From NCBI GenBank assembly GCA_028015205.1, contig CM051520.1, positions 37,895,494-37,959,493 of the forward strand: DNA of 64,000 bases, given 5' to 3'. The notes under the pieces are model-generated. The model had not been told where the DNA came from. It did not search any database and saw only the letters and a program-made list of their open reading frames with translations. The stretch is from Mytilisepta virgata (lineage: Eukaryota; Mollusca; Bivalvia; Mytilida; Mytilidae). Made by a program: the position numbers and the translations under genes. Below, piece by piece: positions 51,201-60,200 of the stretch (position 1 is the stretch's first letter; each line of letters starts with the position of its first letter).

Positions 51201-54200
51201 CTTTACTTAATATATAATGTATTTTGAAATATTTTTTCTATGTTTTACCCCTTATGTTGAGATGATCAGCAGGAATTACTTTCATATCTGGTTCCCTGAG
51301 ATATAATAATAAACCCTGTTGTGGATCCAGTCTTCTCTCAGAACTCATCACACTATATAATGTCACCTGAAAATAAGAAGACGAATTTGAATTATTAATT
51401 AAGATATTTTTTAATGCATACATGTATATTACCTTTGTTATGACAGATATTAATGTAAGCGATGTATTATTTTTTATTATATAATTAGCCAATGTCACGT
51501 GAGTTTTAATAATCATTTTGATCTTCAACCTGTTGCATTTTTTTACATACTGCAATTAATACATTTTTTGGCGACAAAAAAAATTAGGGGAAAAAAACAA
51601 ATCCAACTTTCAATAATAATTTCAATCTTTCTCCAAACTCCATTTTTCCTAACTGATTATTTTAATCCTTTTACATACAACAGACAAAGATTCTTTAACA
51701 GAACCAAAACCAAACAAGAATATAAATGCCTACAGATAAATTTCCAATTTCATTTCATTGTTGCAGTTCATATCTATCTATGTAAACCGAACACCTATGG
51801 GATCGTAGAAATCGGCCGGTTTTCTGAGGTGCCGGTTTTGAGAGGTTCCAGACTGTACTGAAATCTGACATCATTACATATTTACTACATTTGCATTGTT
51901 TCTTTTTTAACTGTTATTAAATCTGAGTTTTTAAGCTTCGTCGTGAGTTGTTGGTAAAACGGCAAGTTAAAATCCTTTATTAGAACAAACTTTTTCCTGT
52001 ACACTTTGTTTGAAATATGCTACTCAATGAAGAGAATTAGAGTTCGGCCAGTTTTGTAGAGGTGTAAACAATGTATTTCACAGGAATATATATGTTTTGG
52101 ACCCGAAATTATCTCCGGTATTTGGAATTCAGAGGGGCCGGTTTTTGGAGAATTTATTTACTTGAAAACATAGGTGTAAGTTCCGGACCAAAAGAAATCT
52201 TTCGGTTTGCAGAGGAATCCGGTTTTCAGAGGGGCTGGTTTAGGGGGAGTTCCACTGTACAAATATTCATTATGATACTATTACTCCTAGAAGTGTACCT
52301 TCAACCTAACTTTAAGATGAACCCAAATATCAAAATTCATATTAATAAAAAAATTCCATGACTATTTATACACAAAATGTTCCATTTCACATCATGAGCT
52401 ATTTGTATAACATGAATACATGTACTTATAAGTCCACTTATTATATTCTAAAAATCTGAATGAAATGAATTTGGTTAAACTGTTTTCTATTTATCATCTG
52501 GAAATTATTCAGAAAACACATAGACAAAAAGACATGTGCCTTACTATACACATCATATGGAAATGCAAATTCTGTTCTCAAATTTTTATGTCTATCATTT
52601 ATCCGAGTATAAGTCTTTCACAGAAAATTTGGTCTGATTTTAAGAACACAAACCTGCCCTTTATGTTCCATGGAGTATGTTGGTCTGCCTGTCTTCAGTT
52701 CTAATGGAACAACTGACTTTTCAAAGTGACCTTTATTTTTTATCTACAAAACATAATTTGGTCTTAAATCAATTAAAATACATATTCAAATGTATGGTTT
52801 AAGTACATGTATCACTATAAATGTGATAGTATTTTAGCCTACTTTTTTGACATATACAGAAGGATCTTTTAACTTGCTAAGGTTGTTGCTCCCCCTTAAC
52901 ATATGGCAGCCACTTTTCATCATCCTCAGACTAGCATCATTTATTGAGACAATCCCAGCAAATAATGTTGATAGAGCATCACCAATTTAATCCATGAAAT
53001 TTTCATCCTGTACAGGAATCAAACCAGGGGCCTTTGGCTTAATAGCAGTTCAACATGCTAACCACTAGACCATTTCTATCAAAGGAGCTATAGAGTCAAG
53101 AAAACATATCAAGAACAAAACCTCATGTAAATCACCTTGACTTCCACTGTTAAATCTATCTTTCCTTTTATACCATATCTGTAATAAACAAAAGTGTTTA
53201 GATTGACACTTATTAAATTCTTTCTGAACAAAATGAGAAAAATAAGTGATAAAGTATGATGGATGGATGGATGGATGGATTACTGTTTAACGAACAGTGA
53301 AAATAATTAGAAGCATATCAGGACGAGAACATGTTGAGGCGATATGAATATGGATCCTGAGCAGAAAAGCTTGCTTGCTCATGAGGTAAGAGTCTAAAGG
53401 AAGACATGATATTTCATCCGGACACATAATACTGACTCCGAGCTGTCCAGTCTTTGCTCTTACTCATACATGCCTCAAACTAGGCGGAAAAGCAGCAAAT
53501 ACCAAATTTAATGTCTTTGGTTTGACAATGTGGGGATCAAAGCCACTACCTTCCGCACTCAAGGCAAGCACTCTATTACAAGACCACAAAAAACCAGAGG
53601 CTCCATGGATTTTAGGTGACAACAACTGAAGAAGCGCTTCTAGATAGGGTCTGTAAGGAATTGTTCTACAGCGTCCAGTACTTCTAGATAAGATATATAA
53701 AGAATTCTTTCAATGTCAAATGTTAAAAATGTTAAACTAAGTCCAGCTGTGGCAGCTAGCTTGGATTCCAATCTGTGCAAAAACATAACTTTTGTAGCAG
53801 AAATTTATCCAAGGATCCTCATGCAACAAAAACATTTATTGGCTTAGTATTTTCTGACAAGAAGACCTTTGTACAAAATTCCCCATAGGCTCCAATGTTA
53901 AATTAAGTCCGGCTGTGGAGGCCATATTGAATTTCTGATCGGCACAAAAAAACATTTGTAAAGGTTCATCCAATGCTTATTTGTATATAAAACCATTTCA
54001 ATTGGCTTGGTAGTTTCTGAAAAGAAGACCTTTATACAAATTTACCCATAGGGTCCAATGTTAAACTTGAATTTTAAGATCCGCACAAAAAACATAAGTT
54101 TTGTAGAAGTTCATCCAAGGATCATTCATGCAACAAATCAATTCAATTGGCTCAGTAGTTTCTGACAAGAAGAGATTTGAAGATAAGTCCAATTAGAATA

Positions 54201-57200
54201 AATTTTCTGCCCCTGGTAGCAATGTTGAATATCCAATCAGCACAATAAAACATATATTTTGTAAAGAACCATCCAATTAACATTCATGCCAAGTTTGGTT
54301 CAATTTGGACTGTGAAATGTGGATGGAGGACGGATGCAATGTGATGGTAAAAGCTCACATGGCCTTTTAGGCCAGGTGAGCTAAAAATATGAAAAAATAA
54401 CAGTAACAGAATATTTACATGTAAATCAATAGCCTTTCAGAACACATTACTTCAATGTAAATCAACAGCCTTTTAGAACACATTATTTCAAACTATAAAT
54501 CTGGTTTCAAATAAAATCATTATCATCTGTACATACCTTGGACACCACATATTTTCTTCAATGTCTTTGACCTGACTAATTTTGATGCCATCTTCTTTCC
54601 TGGAAATAATTTTTTTTTAAAAAGATTATATAAGATATCTTCAACAAAACATGAATTGCATCATGGGAATTATAAATACTCGTAAACATCTATATTTTAA
54701 TTCATTAAAACCAGGTCACTTGCTGTTTGCCCTTTCATCATGTCAAATGTGATACTATGGTTAAAAATAAGTTATAATAAATGGAACACAATTTCACATG
54801 GTAATATCAACTAGTCACATTATTCCATGTGACCTGTTCTAATAAACAATGACCTATTGTATGTGAAAAACATCTTGTAGATCGTGTCTCAGATATCATT
54901 TCAGTTAAACCAATTAAGTTAATGTATTTCAATCAGTTGAACAATTCAATTTGCTACAGTCAATCAGTTAAACCAATCATGTTTCTGTTAATTAAATCTA
55001 CTAAACCAATAAAGTTCATGTATTCAATCAGGTTAACCAATCATTTTCTGTATTTTAATCAGCTTAACCAATCATTTTCTGTAATTCAACCAACTAAACC
55101 AATCTAGTTCATGTATTCAATCAGGTTAACCAATCATTTTCTGTAATTCAATTCGCTAAATCAATCAAATTGATACATTGAGACGGTGAAAAACCTGTGA
55201 CTACAAACCTATTACTGTCTCGGCCTGGTATTAGATTAGTGTATTGTTCCAACCATTTTCTGATCTGTGGAATATATTTCTTTATTTCTTCAAGTACTTC
55301 TCCTTCTGTGGTGTTCCCTTTGTACCTGAAATATTATAACTGTTGATTTAAAATATGAATATTATTCATGATAATATTTAATGATTGACCGGCTAAGTTT
55401 GTAATTATGAAGCCATAGTTTTCAATTCTTCAATGCAAAGTAAGATACAGCCTAGCATGAGTCCATGAGTACAAATTTTCAAAACCCCCAAATATACTTT
55501 TTTTTGGTTATTTTGTGGGTAAAATGACTAGCTAAAATATTGCATTATCAAAATATTTGTGAAATTATTTTTGCTAAAACTTTTCTCTTATTCTTAGTGT
55601 GACTGTTAATGTAGTTAATTTATGCATGAGAATTCTTGCCAATATTATAAGCTGTAATCTATATTTAACTTCATATCTCTGGTTTTATTTCACTCAATTA
55701 TGTTTCACTCAATTATTGTCAATGTACTTATTAGCCAGATTATAAAAACCATCAGATTATCATGAAGATCACTAAAATCAGTTAAAAGAAAAGCTAAAAT
55801 AATTTAGTTCATCATCATAGCTTCACCTGTAATATCCATGCAACATCAGAGATGGAAAGAATCATAAAATACATTTGTAGAACAAGAAACTACATTCCTC
55901 CCTAAATACATTTCTGAGTAAGTTTGTATTTTTTTCACAGAAAGTTAAATTGTTAAAACATAAAAACGTACATGTCATGTAAAAATTTGGTTTGTTTTAC
56001 TGTTTCCTCTGCTTCCTGTAAAATATCTTTCTCTCTTGTCAGTTTTTTCTGTAAAACCTAAAATATCACATTTTACATAATTAATTACAGGCCAGTGCCA
56101 AAATATTCTGGACTAGGGACAGGTGCAAATAATATGCACATGCACGATCAAAAGAAAAAATCTATTGATTATTTTGGCATGACATAGATCAAGGTGGAAA
56201 TCTACCATATGAACCATTAATCACATGACTTATTTAGTTAATTAAGTATCAACAGGTTACGCAAAAGACATTTTTTTTTTTATGTGACAGTAATTGAAAT
56301 TCACATATCTTTTCTCTGCTCCACATTTTAAATCCTGATTTTCAAAACTTTATACATTCACATTTTAAGCTTTTTTCACCAGAAAAGTTTGGAAAAATTA
56401 CGCGGGGAACTGCTGCCATAACTCAAATTCATAAACAAACTGTAGTACATTTTATAACGACGTGTACTTTTCAAAGCCAGTCACTAAATTTATTTTCTAT
56501 TCAAATTCTTTTTTGTTTTAACTACACTATATAGGTAACTATTATGTTTTATTGTTACTATGACTGAAGGTTCTACTGTTATAAACTGTATACCTGCTGA
56601 AAAACACAGTGTATAATACTACCATATAACATCTGTATATTGCCAGCATCACAGCCCTGTAATATAACAACTTGGCACCTTATTACGGAGACACATTTAT
56701 ATTTATATAAGCATTTGTTTGCTACCGTAATTACTCTAATTATTGGATGGCCTAATTATTGGACACTTTTGAAAATTCAAGGAAAATTGAATTTTTTGAT
56801 AACTCTATTTTTTCGACAATTTCAAAATTGTCAAAGTTACGATAGTTGTTTTCAGGTGGTGGCAGTCAGTAATTTTTACTTCTTAGGTAAGTTAATTACT
56901 TTCAGTCCTCATTGAGTGTTTATTTCGTCTTTCTAAACCATTTAAACTATCTATCTTAATACATTTGATTAAAACAAGATCGATTTTTAAGTAAATTTTA
57001 TTGAATTTTTCCTACCTAGAAGTTTACTTTTGAAAAGAAATCCGAAACGAGTTCGGAACGGAATTGTGTATTTGTGTTTCTCAGAGAAATTAATTTAAAA
57101 AATTTGAAATGAAATGAATAATGTTTTTACAAAACAGATCCTCTTATCATTGTTAATAAGACATTTAAATGTAATAGTTATAATACGTTCTAAAAAGACT

Positions 57201-60200
57201 ATGAGACTACAAACGTAACATGTAAAAATCATTTGTGAGATGCTCCAAATCCAGATCGTAAAAATAATTTGTGAGATGTCCACATATTAGTCAACAACAT
57301 GGTGGGTCGTTTGAAGTTTACTACTGTTTTCATCTTCAACATTCAATTAACTATTAGTTTGAAGGTACAAAATGATAAATCATGAAAGCAAAATCAAATA
57401 ACAATACCGCAAGTATGAACCATTATTTTGATTGATATTCTTAAAGTTCATTCACCAGGTCGATCATATGAAGTCAAAAAATGACAACGATGTGGACGGA
57501 AATACGAAAACTCTATTTTTTCGACAATCTTCCAATTTTCCTAAAAAATAGGTGTATTTTAGTGTCCAATAATTAAGAGTAATTACGGTAGTTTCTGAAT
57601 CCCATTCATGTTTATATAAACCTATATATTAACTATATAACTCTGTGTCCTTTAATATGATGTATATGTATGAATATTTGTTTAAAACACACAAACAAAA
57701 CTTCTGTGTAACTAATAATTCAGATAAATCGTTTAATTTGTTAACAGTTAATAAAAGTTTTATGCAGTATATTGACTGGCTGTGTGTGTTAATAACTGGA
57801 CATTTTTAAATCTAATTTAGTACAAAATATACTCATACTTACAGAGAGGTGTGAGGCATTTCTACAAGTTGACAGATTCTATGCGACTTTTAGATGAACA
57901 ACAACAATAATACTATTTCCTTGCTTCATCTTTTGTAATATGACGTTTCTTGAGTAACTACATGTACAATGTATATTGTTATTTTGTAAATGTGACTTAC
58001 CTTAAATTTTTCATTTAGGATGCCCCTGTAAATGAAAAACCAAAAATATCATAATCGATTTTAAGAAGATTCAATTCCACAAAATTTAGAAAATTTGTTA
58101 TAAAAATCATCATCAGGGAAATATACATGTATATATAGATTATTACATCATTACAAGTTGATTATCGGATTTATCTAATCGAGATAGATAAATTATTGGA
58201 TTTTAAAGTCTGAGCCTTGGACAGGACTTTGAAAAATCCAACAATCATTGTGTAATGATGCAAGAATCTGCTGAATAAACCAAAATCCCCTTGGAATGCC
58301 TCCACATTCGTTATTTTGTATGTCATACTTATGAAATTAATGCACAAACACTACATGAATGCATCGGTTGGTCAAATGGAAGGAAAAAATTACAACTGAC
58401 CACTTTAATCCAGAAAGTTAAATTTAATGAAAAATATCATTATATGTTTCAATGTAAGCAACAAATTTATTAGTAATGGTAAAAATATTTCTGCTTTGTT
58501 AAATATTTTTGTAAGTTTCATTTTCACATTTTCATAACACATGGGTAAACACATCACCAGCATGTTAGTCATCCTGAGAGCTATCACTTTCAATAATATA
58601 TCTATGCTTTGCTTTTGCTGGCTGTGGCAATTCTGGAGTTTAGTTTAATTCTTAAAGCATACAATTCATGAGTTTGTTTATATGTTGCTATTCAATACTT
58701 GTGGATATTGGAGTTGTCTCCCATATGTATAAGTTATCCTTCCTGACAGAAGGTGTCTTGCAAAGACACCTTCTCAAAAGAGCAGATAACTCTGTAAATG
58801 GGAGAATGGTATAATTGATGGATTCTGAGAAATCAAAACAAGAAATTTGTTCCATGGGTTATGACAAATCATCAAATGAGATCATCGGCAGTCACACACT
58901 GATTAAATAATGATTAAAAAAAACTGTTCAGAAAGAGTTAAATTGAAAAAGAAATAAAGAAACAATTGTGTTATCAAAGATATTATAGGTCTCCAATTTT
59001 TAAACAGCACCATCCGAAAATAATGTGTTAAAGTAAATAACTAATTCTCAGAACTACTATCCCATGGTTCCCTACAGAAAACACTAAGACACGACTATTG
59101 TGGTACCTACTTTATCATACAGAAAATACCGGACAAGACTGTGTTGATACCTACTTTATCATACAGAAAATACTGGACAAGACTGTGTTGATACCTACTT
59201 TATCATACATAAAATACTAGACATGACTATTGAATTACCCACTTTATCATACAGAAAAAACTGGACACTTTCTCATGGACACCATTACTGTGATACTTTT
59301 TTTGATAGAGAAAACAACGGACAAGAGTGCTGCGATACCTATTTTCTCATATAGAAAATACTGGACACCACTTGTGATACCAATTTTCTCATATAGAAAA
59401 CACTGGACACCTCTATAGTGATATCTACTTTGTCATATAGAAAGTAATTGATACCACTATTGTGATACCTATTTTCTCATAAAGACTGGACATAACTATT
59501 GTGATACCTAATTTCCAATTTAGAAAACACTGGACATAACTATTGTAATACTTAGCGTACTTCATTTATTCGACACTAAAATACACCTATTTTTTGGGGA
59601 AAATTGGAAAATCATCAAAAAAATAGAGTTTTCTTATTTCCGTCCACATCGTCATTTTTGGACTCCATTTTTGGAATAGGCAATCCAAATAATGTTTCAT
59701 ACTTGCGGTATTGTTATTTGATTTTGCTTTCATGATTTATCTTTTTGTCCCTTCAAATTAATAGTTAATTTAATGTTGAAGACGAAAACAGGAGCAAACT
59801 TCACAACGACCTGCCATGTTGTTGACTAATATGCGAACATCTCACAAATTATTTTTACGATCTGGATTTGGAGCATCTCACAAATGATTTTTACAACACG
59901 TTACATTTGTAGTCTCATTGTCTTTTTAGAACATATTATAACTATTACATTTAAATGTCTTATAAACAATGATAAGAGGATTTGTTTTGTAAAAACATTA
60001 TTCATTTCATTTCAAATTTATTTTTGTGAGAAACGCGAATTCGCAATTCTGTTCCATACTCGTTTCGGATTTCTTTTCAAAAGTAAACTTCCAGGTAGGA
60101 AAAATTCAATAAAATTTACTTAAAAATCGATCTTGTTTCCATCAAATTTATTAAGATAGTTTAAATGATGAAATAAACACTCGATGAGAACAACGATCAT

